From Amborella trichopoda (lineage: Eukaryota; Streptophyta; Magnoliopsida; Amborellales; Amborellaceae), in assembly GCF_000471905.2 (NCBI RefSeq), contig NW_006498445.1, positions 500,161 through 564,160 on the forward strand: DNA of 64,000 nucleotides, written 5' to 3'. Position 1 is the first letter of the stretch, and each line of letters begins with the position of its first letter. The notes under the pieces were generated by a model that did not search any database, was not told the DNA's origin, and saw only the letters and a program-made list of their open reading frames with translations. Both the position numbers and the translations under genes were made by a program. This document shows, piece by piece, positions 35,126 through 46,899 of the stretch.

Positions 35126-37048
35126 TGTTGTACATCATTTTTGACATACTTACATCTCCCAAGTGAACAAAGAGAGAGCCAGTAATAGCCTGGCCCTGCG
35201 GGTAAACAAGACACTGACAGGCCGAAGTTGTGTCATAAAATAAGCCTCAAGCCTTATGACTTGGGTATGATGCCATCGCACCAAGGAAGGACCTTACAAT
35301 TGTATCCCTATGCTAGCGGCTTCAAAATTATGTTAGACCACTGCCATCGCATTCAGAATGTCAAAAAACCCATGGGAACCAAATTTAGGCTCAATCGGAC
35401 CATACGAATGCCCATGCAGCGTCACAGCATGCGGGTTTCACACTAGCGCGGTGCGGCTTCACCAAACCAGTCCCCAAACATGGAGATCGCGACATTGTGT
35501 TTTGACAGCAGCTTCAAGAACCCATGGCACCTTCCATTGAAACTAGGAAGGAGCCAGATTTAGATATGTTTTAGATCACGCCAGCCTCGTCATTTTGACC
35601 TAAGGCACCCGCTATAGCGCGACCTAGAGTCTAACTTCTTCTAAAAAGAAGGTGCCCGCAAAATTAGAGAAACCAGGGTTTAAGAAGAAGAAGAAGCCTT
35701 GAATCCAGTTAGGCACAACTCAACATCCAAGCATCGGATCACTGTGGGGACAAGTTCAATGCAACTGCCTCGCGAAGAGCTGCAAACTGGTATAACTCTT
35801 GCATTTACTCCAAGTTCCGATGAATGCAAGTCCCCAGGTCACAAAAGAAGTAAATCTGCCCAATTGTCAAAATCCCTCTTTCCAGTGACCTCCCAAATTA
35901 GGCAAAAATGCAAACCAGGACCAAATCAGCCAAACAAAGGAGCCAGGACATCATAGGTCGAAGTGCATTGGCAAACAAAGTTCACAAATCTGGCTGGACT
36001 TCCACCCCATGGGAAAAGGCCACCACAACACGAATAAAAAACATCAAGATGCACAGGGTCACAAGGACATCGAAGATATACTGACGAATCATCTGAACCA
36101 TTGCCCCAAGTTGTAGAAAAAGCTTCCAAAATCTGGCCATGGCAGAACAACCTGCATGCAAGGACGGCTTCGTCATTAACTGAAAAGATCTCAGGGACAT
36201 TTTGATCATTGCGTCTAATTTTATGATTTACTCCCAATTTCTTAAATCGTAATTAAGTTTTGTTTTTTTAGCATTCACCCCTGTTCAGTGAATCCTCTAT
36301 GTAAGAAGGCTTAAATTACTTGTAAACAAGAAGGTTGGAAAAATCCTTTGGGCTGGGTATTATAAAACAGAGGCATTATGCTTGTCGTTAGCTTCTGATT
36401 CCTTAGTTCAGCCCAGAGGAGAGAGAAAACTTTGATAGAGAAAAATAACCCTAAGTGCACAGACTCCTTCTTTCTCTCTCCTAAACCAGGTCAAGCCCTA
36501 GCCCTTCTCTCTCTCTCTCTCCTCCCCCCCCTCCTTTACACAACACATTGTCCGCCCTGCACAACTACCCGTGTCATCAACAGTCGTGCGGAAGTGATTG
36601 AACCCATGGGCACTGACCCTTGGGTTCTCTCATGCTCCTCTATTGGCCAGCCAACACCTCCTTCGAGGCCATAATCATAAGGAGGGATAGTCGGATCCCA
36701 TACCGGTCCCAACTAACAGAGAGAGACAGAGAGAGAGAGAGAGAGAGTAGAGAGGTTGTGAGTCTGAAGAGAGTCTTTGTCCAAAGCTTGCTGGTACACA
36801 GCTGGAGGGCTTCGTAACTATTCTAAGAGGGCCAGCTGCCCAGACGTGTGCCCCGAACCCCAAGCGGCGAGGTTAGCACCCCAAAGCGCTCCCACCTTAA
36901 CAAAAATCTCTCTCATTGTTGGTGCGTATCCGCCCATAAGAGCCCCTCACCAGTACGTACCCTTATCTCCCCACGCGAGCGACCCCACAGTTGTCCGAGA
37001 GAGGGTTCTCGTCCTGACCCTGTCGAGAACCAAGTCCGATCAGCCCTG
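35126..37048 (+). mobile_element. 3' LTR of element 2 (second LTR subfamily)
   Basis: It begins TGTTGTACATCATTTTTGAC right after the purine tract. Start and end match the minus-strand LTR at 41072-38357 (TGTTATACATTATTTTTGAC; later CTAAGAGGGC and CTCTCTC...GTTGGT blocks) much better than the element's own 5' LTR. Its promoter region near 36270-36310 (CTCTATGTAAG) is a weakened TATA. It ends near 37048 without a PBS, as a 3' LTR should, and is followed by the leader of element 4. Confidence 0.6.
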
Positions 37049-38336
37049 TTTGTAGGCTCTTCTTTGCCCCGAGCCAGACTTCATACCTTATATATCACTG
37101 GCCCCACTATGCCTCGAGTGACCTCTTTGACCTGTATCATGTGGCAGGCTTCTTTGATGTCATTGGTGGCAAGGGTAGCAAGGAGAAAGAAGTGGTTTTC
37201 CTTTTGAGAGGAAGAATTGCTCGTAAGTCGGGCTTTCAGCATCTTGGTCTCCCAACCCCATATCCGGGCTTGACCATTATTTCCCTTCTTGATGGTCAAG
37301 TAGAACTGCCACCGAGCAAAGGTGAGCAGTTCCTCTGGACTCCTTTCACATTTTCCCTCAAAACTAGGGGAAATGTCAGACCACTTGTGTGTGTAGAGTC
37401 CGAAGAAGTGTTTAGGGCAGCTTGGGGGCCAACCCTTAGTGAGGTAGAAGGTCCGACCTTTGGGATGCCGACCTTAGTGATTGGAGTGACCTTATGGACA
37501 CCATTGTTTGCATGCAAATATATGCGTGCATTTGACCTACGACTGGGTCGTTGATCGTGTGCTCTTTGGGGGATGCCATTTGAGCTTCCCCGAGCTGAGT
37601 GAATAGTATGCAATATAATTGGTGTGGTTTGAGAGCCACTCTTAATAGTGGGTCTGGGTCCCAAGAGACCCAGAGTGTGTGAGAGACTCAGGGTGGCTTT
37701 TTGTTTGCCCCATGAAAACGAACCAACGGCTAAGCCGTTAATCGTAGTGGATATGAAAGTGTGTCAAGTGACCTTGTGGTCCTTCGACTAAGCTAGGCCA
37801 GCGGTTGAACCACCGATTTGGGGTGTATGAGATGCGATGCCGATACGAGTAGCAAGCATGTGGATAGAAGGGTTGGGGGTGACCTTCTTGGTACCCACAG
37901 AAGCAACAGCTTTAGAAGGGCCAATTGTGAGAAAAGGGGGAGTGGCTTTAAGGCCACTCTTAGACATGAGACTTGTGGAAGGTCCACCAGTAGCTGGGTG
38001 AGTATGAGAAGTGGTGGTTTTAAAACCACCCATGCATTCGGCATCAACGAACTAGCCGTTAATGCCGGTAGAGGGGGAGTAAGGGGTTCGAGAACCTCTA
38101 TTCGCCTTGGGTTGGGCCGGAGCCCGAGTACGAGCAGTTTGGTTGCTTCGCAAAAGAAGGGAGGGAGATGTAGGTTGATAAACCTTACCCCCAAGGGATA
38201 TGTTAACGGGTGTGGGGATCATGAAGTCCCCAACCTGGTAATAGGAAGAGTTAGCAAACCTCAAAGCCATTTTTTAAGTGTGAATTAAGTGTTGTGGAGG
38301 TTTGTGAGAAAACTGAACCAACGATAAGGTGGCGCA
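37049..38336 (-). other. Leader/ORF1 remnant of minus-strand element 4
   Basis: On the minus strand, reading from the PBS at 38337, ATG at 38270 opens a 72-codon frame, MALRFANSSYYQVGDFMIPT, with the conserved xVGDFxIP signature of ORF1. Beyond its stop at 38052, short frames continue (38033-37788, then 37664-37296) with Thr/Pro-rich repeats of the TKKVTP and GLKATP type. The element is cut off at about 37049 by the LTR of element 2. gag and pol of element 4 are not in the window. Confidence 0.5.
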
Positions 38337-38354
38337 TCCCTAGTGGAGTCGCCA
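38337..38354 (-). other. Primer-binding site of element 4
   Basis: The minus strand reads TGGCGACTCCACTAGGGA, the best preserved of the PBS-like sites here. It lies two to three bases from the LTR end. Confidence 0.7.
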
Positions 38355-38819
38355 GTTGGTCAGGCCTGATTTCTCATTGTCCCGTGGTCGATCCGAATAT
38401 GGGTTGACCCGGTTAGAGGAATCCTCTTTCAAACAACCACGGGGCACATGCGCTTGTGCGTGCGTGTGCTTATAGTGAGGATAGGAACCAACAAAGAGAG
38501 AGATTTTAATCGACAAAGAAGGGCTCAAGCACCTACCTTGCTGTGTTGGTTTTGGGGGATGCATACGAGTGATTCGCCCTCTTAGATCATCTCGAAAGTC
38601 CTTCGGCTGTCCTTGCAACGCGGTTTGAATTCAGCTCCCTCGCTTTCCCGTGCAGCACTTGGATCCACACACTAAAAATGGCCTTCAGGGTATACTTTTT
38701 AGGGTCTCATTCTATTGGTAATATGGTAAATTTTGAGTCTAAACTAAGTGTTAGAGGGGTGATGGATGCGTGTTCAAGATAATGTAGGTGCAGATGGGTG
38801 AAGTGCGATTGGAAGTGTG

Positions 38820-39570
38820 TAAAAGGGGTGCGTAAGATAGTGAAATAAGAGTGTGTAATATGCGAGTGTGAGTGTGAGTGTGGCGGTGAGAGTGTGAGAC
38901 TATGTGGTGTGAGTGTATGAGTGAGAGGGTGTGAGCTGTAGGGATGGAGCTGCATGTAGGTTGTTGTAGGAACAGAGCTGCAGGGACGGAGCTACAAGTA
39001 ACGGAGCCGCAGGTTTTTCTGCAGGAACATAGCTACAGGGATGGAGCTATAGGTGTCGGAGCTACATGAACGGAGTTGTAAAGACAGAGCCGTAGGGACA
39101 GAGCTGCAGGGATAGAGATGCAGGTACAGAGCCACAAGTGATAGAGTCGTAGGTTTTGTTGTAGCTCCATGCACAATGAAGGAGTGTGGAGAGGGAGAGG
39201 AGCAACAAGTAGCTGCTGCTTCGGTTTGTTGTGTGGAAGGAACGAGGTAAAGAGAGAAAGAGGAAGGAGAGAGAGGGGCAAGAGGAGAGAAAATGGGTTT
39301 GAGATGTGACCTAGCCTAGGTGCACCACCTCCGACCCCTTTGCTTGCATATGAGAGAGAGAGAGAGGGTAGACTTGGTCAAGGCTAGTGCATATGGGCTA
39401 TGGTGTAGGCTAGGGTGTAGGTTAGGGAGTATGGACTATAGGGTAGGCTAGGGTGATGGCTAGTGTGCATGGACCATAGGGTAGGCTAGAGTGTAGGCTA
39501 GGGACTGTGGACCACAAGGTAGGACCATAAGGTAGGCTAGGGAGCATGGACCATGGTCTATAGGGTAAGG
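38820..39570. repeat. Three adjoining minisatellites in U5 of element 4 LTR
   Basis: 38820-38940 is rich in GTGTGAGTGTGAGTG. 38940-39165 repeats GGAGCTGCAGGGACGGAGCT with variants every 16-24 bp. 39370-39570 repeats TAGGGTGTAGGCTAGGG and GGACCATAGGGTAGGCTAGG. All are irregular. Confidence 0.55.
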
Positions 39571-39697
39571 GTAGTTTCTCTCTCTACAAAAATGTTCTCC
39601 CTCCTCACCATTGGATCCAAGGGTTAGAGGCAAAGCAAGCTTCACGTCTCCATTTCATTAACAAATGATCTAGCCTTTTTACAATTGACCTAAGCTT

Positions 39698-39708
39698 GTT
39701 TATATAGA
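39698..39708 (-). promoter_or_regulatory. TATA box of element 4 LTR
   Basis: TCTATATAAAC on the minus strand, preceded by CACCCATGTTTGGG. Confidence 0.6.
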
Positions 39709-41072
39709 GAAACCCCCAAACATGGGTGGAATGCTCAAAACTAAGCCAAACTGCTGAAAATTACACATTAAATGAATTAAAATAAAATCCCATTTTTGGA
39801 CATAATGAACAAAATACCCCTTAAATATTTTGGGCTAATGACAAAATCATCCCTCCTTGAGGAGCCTCTCGCCATTACTAGACTTCGAGAGATTTTTCTT
39901 ATGTTTGTGGCAGTGGCTCGGACGATCCATTGTCGTAGGATTGATGCTTGATCCGTTTTGAACATTTTGATGTCCTATGATCATCTTGAAACAAACTTTT
40001 TTCGAAGGGAAAAATCCAACCAAATCCATAAAGTTCAACTGCCACCACAGTACAATCCGTGATGTTTTGAGTCCACTTTTTTATCTTGAATTGAAGAGGT
40101 CATCGTCACAATCGTTTCACATCAAGCTTTGTTCGATTTGGTTTCTGTTTGAACAATTACCAAATTTGGGAAGTTTCCAAAATGTGTGATTCCGGTGACC
40201 GAGAAATCTTGCCATTTTCAACCTTGAAATTCGGGTTATCCGTCCTTCAGTTGAATACAAAAATTATACCAAACTGTACCCCTTTTCAATGCGGTCACAA
40301 TGGACCCATATTTGCAACGATCCAATATCCAGACCTCAAGTTATGACTCATGAAGTATCATGAAGTACGAGATGTCTTCTTTCAAATTTTTTATTTTCAT
40401 GCTTTTAAGCTCATCTTATTTGTAAAGATTCTCTTGTCTCGGGCTACACATGACTCGTACCATATATCAAAAAGGCCGGGTCGTCGAGACCTAACTCTTG
40501 TCCGAATTTGAGCCTGTTCTGATTCCAAACGAGTAAGCTATGAGCACTTGAAAAGTATCCCGAGGGGTGGAAACACAATTTCCAAAAATGAAAACTGTTT
40601 CACCGAGGCCACACCGCAATAGTGTAAAACCTATCATTTTATGGTAATTTGGGCCCAGAATGGTCTTTGAAGGTCCGATTGAGTCCAAATTAGGTCCTTG
40701 GGTGTTTTTCGATGTTTCGAATCTAATGACAATGTTCTAGTATTATTTTGAAGCCCCAAAAATAGGGTCGTAGTTATAAGATCACTTTTTAAGATGGTAG
40801 GAGGTGAATTTGAGAATTGAGTTTCATCCTGATCATTTCAAAATTTATCAGAATGTGACGAAACTTTGTGAATGTCCTTTTGGCATCTCAAACTACCATT
40901 TTAATGCCTTTTGAAGTCATTTTAGTGCTTTTTCAAGGTTGACAAGTATTAGGCTTATTGTGTAGTATTCCCATGGTCTAGCGGTATCTTGGGTACTTGC
41001 AAGACTAGGTTGTTACTGGTTCTCTCCTTATGTGACTCGAGAATACAAGTACGTCAAAAATAATGTATAACA

Positions 41073-42420
41073 ATGTGATGTGACTCTTTAAAAAAAAAAT
41101 CCATCGTATGTTGAAATAATGGGGTTTTGACTGATGGAGCTTAAAGGAAACCTCGTCATGATATATTGATGTGAGTTCCTAAATATATATATTAAGGCCT
41201 CATGTGCCTTAAGGTCTAAGAGTGATATGACTTGGGTGATATTTGGACCTGACTTAACCCATGTCTGTATCCACCGTCGGTTCAGATATGTCCTAACTGA
41301 CACCCGAAGCTTAATGTCTTCGGGACGAAATTAAGACTCTAAAGAAACTATGTCGAAGTGTTGTGACCATTTTCTTAAAGTTTTGTATTTGTCAGAGGTT
41401 GGATAACTCGACGGTTAGAGCTTCAAAGCCCCATGTCTCGTGCATTCCAAGCAGGACAATATTCGACAACTGAAATTGTAATTTCTCATGTAATGTGAGG
41501 AATTTCCCAAAAAATCAGGATTGTTGGATCCTCGATTTGATCACCCTTAAAAGGTGTGGAAATGTTCTATGAAGAAAAGAAAGTATATTCAGCGGGATGA
41601 ACAGAAAGGGAAACCAACGAGTAATAAAAAGGGAAGATATGTCCAGGTCTTTGTCATCGGACAACTCAACTGATCCGCAATATTGCATATTTAAAAATTC
41701 AAAAGAGAGATGGTTAGCCACATCAGATGAGCATGAATTTGAATTCGTGTATGGTTAAGGGTTGACCACATAGATTGAGATTGGGGTTGAGAGATTTACC
41801 CGCGGTTTTAAACTTGCGTGAAGTCTTGATATCAAATTCAAATCCACGAAATCCGTTCGTTTGAGTTCACATAGAAGATAAGCACAAATGAAGATTCAGA
41901 GTGAAAGCAAGGAAGAAGATAAGCATCATCAAGAAATCAACAGTGGAAATGATATTTGGTGGTTATAAAAAAGATATTGAAGGTTATCATCGGAACAAGG
42001 ATATAAAAGCCAGGTGAATAGATGAGAAGCATATTTTTCCTGGAGATAGGTACTCTTTGAGAGAACATATCTCATAGGTTGATCAAGTACTAAGATAGAG
42101 TGAGAGAAGAGAGAGAAAAGAGAAAGAAATTGATTCTGTGCTCTGAGATACTCGCTTGAGGCCTGTATTCTGAAAGGGACAAGGAAGTAGGATTAACATC
42201 CCTGCTATAAATCAAGTATATGGGTTGATATCCCATCTAATGTTATCTCCTTTCATATGTTTGTATGTCTTGTTTTATCATAAACAAATGTATAGGTCTT
42301 AAGGTTACAATCACAGGTAGTTGGCCTCATGTAAATTGTAACAGGGGATTACTCCTAGAACTATTTTGTTCTCAGTATATAATATAAAAAACCTATGTTT
42401 TCGATGATATGGAATGCATG
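41073..42420 (+). mobile_element. Possible 3' end and LTR of a chromovirus-like Ty3-gypsy element
   Basis: At 41318-41340 the sequence GTCTTCGGGACGAAATTAAG resembles the end of pol in chromoviruses, where an F(E/G)DE(I/N)-coding GGACGAAATT comes just before the LTR. An LTR could begin TGTTGTGACC at 41359. A TATA-like GATATAAAAGCC lies at about 41999. The right end is not defined, and only a trace of the internal region is left. Confidence 0.3.
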
Positions 42421-42652
42421 GGCGAATTTGGCTCCAAATGTGTTGTCCTTTGATAAAGCATTTGATTAGAATCTCAGCATGTTTTAAATTATGTTGTCTT
42501 TTTTAAACATCAAATACCCCTTTTCATAGGGCAATTCATATTTTTGAAGCGTCCAATATCATCACATAATTGAGAGAGCATACCGAAAGAAGTTGATACC
42601 TTGAGAATTCAAACTTCGAGATCTAGTTCTAAAAACGTTTTTCCATTCGACA

Positions 42653-42811
42653 GTGAATCCTCACCTATTAGGAAAATTCAAGCATAATTGGGAAGGATCA
42701 TATGTCGTAACTCAAACTTATCCAGGCAATGCCTACAAACTCCGGAACATTGAAGGACGAGAATTGAATGATCTTATCTATGCTATGTACCTCAAGAAAT
42801 ACCACTCTTAA
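42653..42811 (+). pseudogene. C-terminus of a Ty3-gypsy integrase (element 5)
   Basis: An open stretch of 52 codons plus a TAA. It reads HLLGKFKHNWEGSYVVTQTY, PGNAYKLRNIEGREL and AMYLKKYHS-stop, the GPY/F-type C-terminal module of Ty3-gypsy integrases. The rest of the integrase is absent upstream. It is the 3' end of a plus-strand element whose LTR starts at 45014. Confidence 0.7.
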
Positions 42812-45013
42812 AAAGAGAAAAAAAAGAAAAAAAAAAAATGAACCTAGCCAACCAAGTAAGAGATTGGAGGACTATGAAGCTGAGAGTAACTCCGAATATG
42901 AAGATCAAGGCTCGAGGGAAGCGATTCAAGGAGGAAAGACACTATAAGAATTCAACAATTGCTATCAAGGAAGTATCACATACCAATCACGGCAAGGTAA
43001 ATTTAAGAATTACCAAGACTAGGACCTCCTTACCACTTGGAAGAAGGTAGGATGAGCGAGTTCTTATCTGTTTTCTAAGACGAAGTACCAAAAAGAAAAA
43101 AAACACCATTGACTCTTCTTCATCTCTTTCTCTTTCTTCATACTCTTCAAAAAGCAAAAAGAAAAAAAAAAAATTCGTTCGAGATGACAAAAACAAAAGG
43201 AATCCCGAGCGTTGGAAAAAAGGTCTCCGAGTTGAACAACTGAAAGGGACTCTAACAGTGATTAAAAAAGATAAAAAAAAGAAGGAAAAAAAACAAAAAT
43301 GGATCCGTCGGGCTGAAAATTCGAAAAGAACCCCTAGCATTGGAAGAAATGCCATTAGGCTGAACACCCGAAGGGACCTCGGGCCGATAGAAAAAATAAC
43401 TTCTCGATCTTTTCCATCCCTTTTTCAACATCTCTAGAAATTATTCTCTTCTCAAATTAGAATGGTGTTAGAAAGCAATATAATGTAAAGGCATCAATCC
43501 AAGTAAATATGAAAAACCTCGACTATCTGAACTTCAAAGGGCAAGGGAAGTGGAGGAACAAAATTGGAAGTCTAAGGGGATTTTGAACACTCAAGGGCAA
43601 TATTCGACATTATCCAAGACCCCGGTTTGCAAAGAAAATCAAGAAAAACTCTCCCTTGAGGTGTGTCACAAAGAGTCATGATTGAAAGATGAAAAGTACT
43701 CGATGATTCGTCGTTTTGAAGATCCTATGCAAAGGCTCGTCAAGTCCATACTCGAAAAAAAATTATATTGATCCCAAGTCTGTTTAGGGTTCCCCCCCAA
43801 AAAAAAAGAAATAAAAAGCCTAGAAAAATGAAGAAAAATAATATGGTTTGTGGGTTTTGCACCCATTGCAAAAAAAAGGAAGAAAAAAAAATGCAAAAAG
43901 AAGAAAATACTCAAAAAAAAAAAGAAAAAAGAAAAAAACAAGGGCAGGAGAAAACTGTCCCAGGATTAAGAAAAGAAAATGAAAGTCAAAAGATCTGATA
44001 CTTAGAAGAGAATGAAGTCAGTTTCAAAAGAGTGAGACATGAGGACATTCAACCCATACGACGTAAAGCAGTCGAGAAAATCACAGTCAAAACATCAAAC
44101 TCGTGTGATGTAAAAGAACCGATACAGGAAGAAGTCTAATCTCGATGACGACAAAAAGACTGGGTTCCCAATCCAATATGAACATCAAACTTGTGCTATG
44201 CAAAAGAGTCAGGGCAAGTACAAGAACGTCCATCATTGCATGATGTAAAACTTCTTAGAGAGCTCCATTGTAGAATGAACCTAAACTTCTTACCAAACCT
44301 AGTTTCCGAATTTCTCATCTATCTTCAAAATTTTCCCTATGTGTTTCGTGAAATTTTCAAAAACCTTAATTTCTTTGGTTAAAATTATAGCTCGAAACTT
44401 TGTTTCTGTTTCAAAATTCAATATATTTTCAAAACCTTTTAAAATGTTGTAAAATCCGACTGAGTTTCATGGAGGCTTGGACATGATGTTTCTGCCGCCA
44501 TCAAATCCTAGAGTGTCATACTTGCAAACCCTTGGGAAAAAAAGAAAAAGACCAACACATAGGTTCCAAACTGAAAGGCGAACCTATGGACCTCAAGAAT
44601 CAGAATTGAAGGTGAACAAGAAGTTCAATTAGCCAAGAGTTCATCATCCCATTATTTTTTCTAAATCAAACTTCCATTCGATTTGAAAATCTGACCCCAA
44701 GAAAAATGTCTAAAGTTGAAGATTGGAGTGACTACAATAAGGAATTTCACTGGCTCAAAGATAGCACGGTTCTTACTGATTGTCATTTTGGATCCTGATT
44801 GCCAGAGACTTCTCAACTACACTGACTCAAAGATAGTAGTGTCAGTTCAATGTCTTATGGATAGAAAATATTCATCAACATATCGCCTGCCCAAAGGGTA
44901 TTGGTGATTCAAAAGAATGATCCTTTGGGAAAAAAATCATTTCAACTGTGTCTCAGGTGTCTACTTCTTTGCTATTCATTTGATGCCTCAAGTGAATGCC
45001 AAAGAGGGGCAAT
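42812..45013 (+). other. 3' UTR and polypurine tract of element 5
   Basis: A-rich non-coding sequence with many A8-A12 runs, ending in a purine tract CAAAGAGGGGCAAT (about 45000-45013) directly before TGTAGACACC. Small frames in it (for example 42838-43050 and 43768-43998) are Lys-rich by base composition and I do not consider them genes. Confidence 0.5.
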
Positions 45014-46430
45014 TGTAGACACCCCCCAAAATTATGGCTCAGGGAATTCCTAAAAACCTTGACTCTGAGTTCAAATGACCACATAAACACTAATAAACCA
45101 TAGTTGACCTAAACCCAATAGAATTATCTCAAAATCGTATCTCAATACCCTCACATAATGACCTTAGACAGTCAACCCAGAAAACTGACTCGAATACTGA
45201 TTGGACACCCAAAAACTTGAAACCGAGACCGTAAAGTCCTAGCCTTGCATATTTCTCAAAAATATCTTAAATTTAACCAAATTTGGTTTCGAGTTATAGA
45301 GAATGTCACAATCCTTCCAAAGGTACAAGAATCACCTGAATCAGACTTCGGTTAGAAAGTTAAAGCCTGAGGGGCAATTGTTCAAAAAATTACAATTTGG
45401 TCCCTATGTAACCCTACAAATATCAGGCCACGGTGCGGGCAGGCACGACCCAATGATGCAGTAAAACACGTTTTAAATAGGATAAATCCAAAAAATTCGG
45501 ATAAATCTAAAAAATCCAAAAGAAATAAGAAATATCCCCACTTGAAGCCTACCCAAAAAAGATAAATAAGAAAAAGATTAGAAATCCTTAAAAAATATGA
45601 CACAATTCTTGAAATTAGGAAAAAAAAAAAATGCAAAATTAGGAAAAATCCTTAGGAAATTCTAAAAAAATTAGGAAAATCCTAAAAAATCTCAGAACCC
45701 AGATTCCACCTTAAGAGATCTCAAAACCTTAGAAAACTAATAAATTCTCCTCCAATCCAAAAATAAATTCCCAAAAAATCCTAAAACCCAAATTCTACCT
45801 TAGGAGATCCCAAAATTAGAAAACTGAAGAAATTCACATCCAATCCCAAAAAAAAGCCTAGTATACCCTATCTAAAATCCCTCTGTCTTAAGAACCCTAT
45901 ATTTAGGTAAATGAACCTTAGATCTACTAATTCCAATAAGCAAAGACATAAAGAATAAAAGGCGATGGTGGCGCAAATAAGAAGAGGGATCTAATTCCAG
46001 CAAGCAAAGACATAAAAAAAGAAGAAAAAAGAGATGGTATTGCAAATCTCTTAGAAAAACAATCATGTGTTTTTGATGGACATTTTGCAACTAAGACAAA
46101 AAATTAAGAGTAAAAAGTTCAATAGTCCATCTAATAAATATTGGAATAATTTTATTTGTTCTTTCTTTTTCACAGCCTATGTTGTTTGCCCTATAAGAAT
46201 TAGAGATATTTTAATTCTAAGTTTCAAAATAACAAAGTATATAACTTCATGATTTTCCAAAAACATTGACGATAATAGAATATTTGGTATGTAAGATACC
46301 TATATATAAGGATACAATAGAAAGAAGAAAAAAAAAAGAAAAAAAGCTTTCATCATGGTTAAAAAATAACATTGAAATTTGAAATGAATATGAAGAACAC
46401 ATATTTATGAAGTTGAATATAAAAAAATAA
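45014..46430 (+). mobile_element. 3' LTR of element 5 (Tat type)
   Basis: It starts TGTAGACACCCCCC after the purine tract, a start I associate with many plant Tat LTRs. It is A-rich with repeated AAAAATCC and AATCCAAAA motifs (45480-45870). The right end is uncertain, somewhere before the AT-rich stretch near 46440. Confidence 0.5.
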
Positions 46431-46457
46431 TAATACAAAAACTGTAATTGAATTTTT

Positions 46458-46673
46458 ATGGATTCACTTATTCCGGTCAATCCAAATAGCGGGCATGCAT
46501 ATCGATCAGGTACTATCCAAACTGGAGACAAACTCTATCTCCTGGACACCAATTCCGAAGAAATCGATTCCAATGTAAACCTATCACCAGAATTCTCTCG
46601 ATATCGAAACGGCGCCTTAGCTACGACGTTAATCAAACCAATATTCAATAACGAAGGGGACCCAATTCTCTGA
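46458..46673 (+). CDS. Unidentified 71-codon open frame
   Basis: ATG to TGA with non-repetitive, balanced composition (MDSLIPVNPNSGHAYRSGTI at the start), unlike the A-rich flanks. I do not recognise it. It lies 1.2 kb upstream of the Mei2-like gene and after the last LTR. It could be a chance frame, a remnant exon or a small peptide gene; no promoter or splice signal supports any of these. Confidence 0.15.
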   Translation: MDSLIPVNPNSGHAYRSGTIQTGDKLYLLDTNSEEIDSNVNLSPEFSRYRNGALATTLIKPIFNNEGDPIL

Positions 46674-46899
46674 TCTCCTCCCTTAACTGTAAGGGCAGTA
46701 CACAGTCATTTATGGGAATAAATCCATTGTAATGATAAGGATCAAGCGAGCATTAAATAGGACAAGACGATCGCATCATACGGTGGCGGCTTCCGATCTC
46801 TTATTTTCCTCATCCTCTTGGAAAGCGGCTTTCCATTTCTGAATAAAATAAACTGACGCTTTCTGCAAAACCCCCACAGTCGCCAAACATTCTATTCCC

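Larger units (their letters stand above)
38357..41072 (-). mobile_element. 5' LTR of minus-strand element 4
   Basis: On the minus strand it begins TGTTATACATTATTTTTGAC at 41072 and ends at the PBS. The TATA box TCTATATAAAC lies at 39708-39698. Its U5 contains G-rich and GGAGCTGCAGG-type tandem repeats instead of the hairpins of elements 1 and 2. No polypurine tract lies upstream of 41072, so it is a 5' or solo LTR; the PBS and leader that follow favour 5'. Confidence 0.65.

Noticed and set aside
43768..43998. Lys-rich 76-codon frame
   Set aside because: It comes from A-rich sequence in the 3' UTR of element 5.
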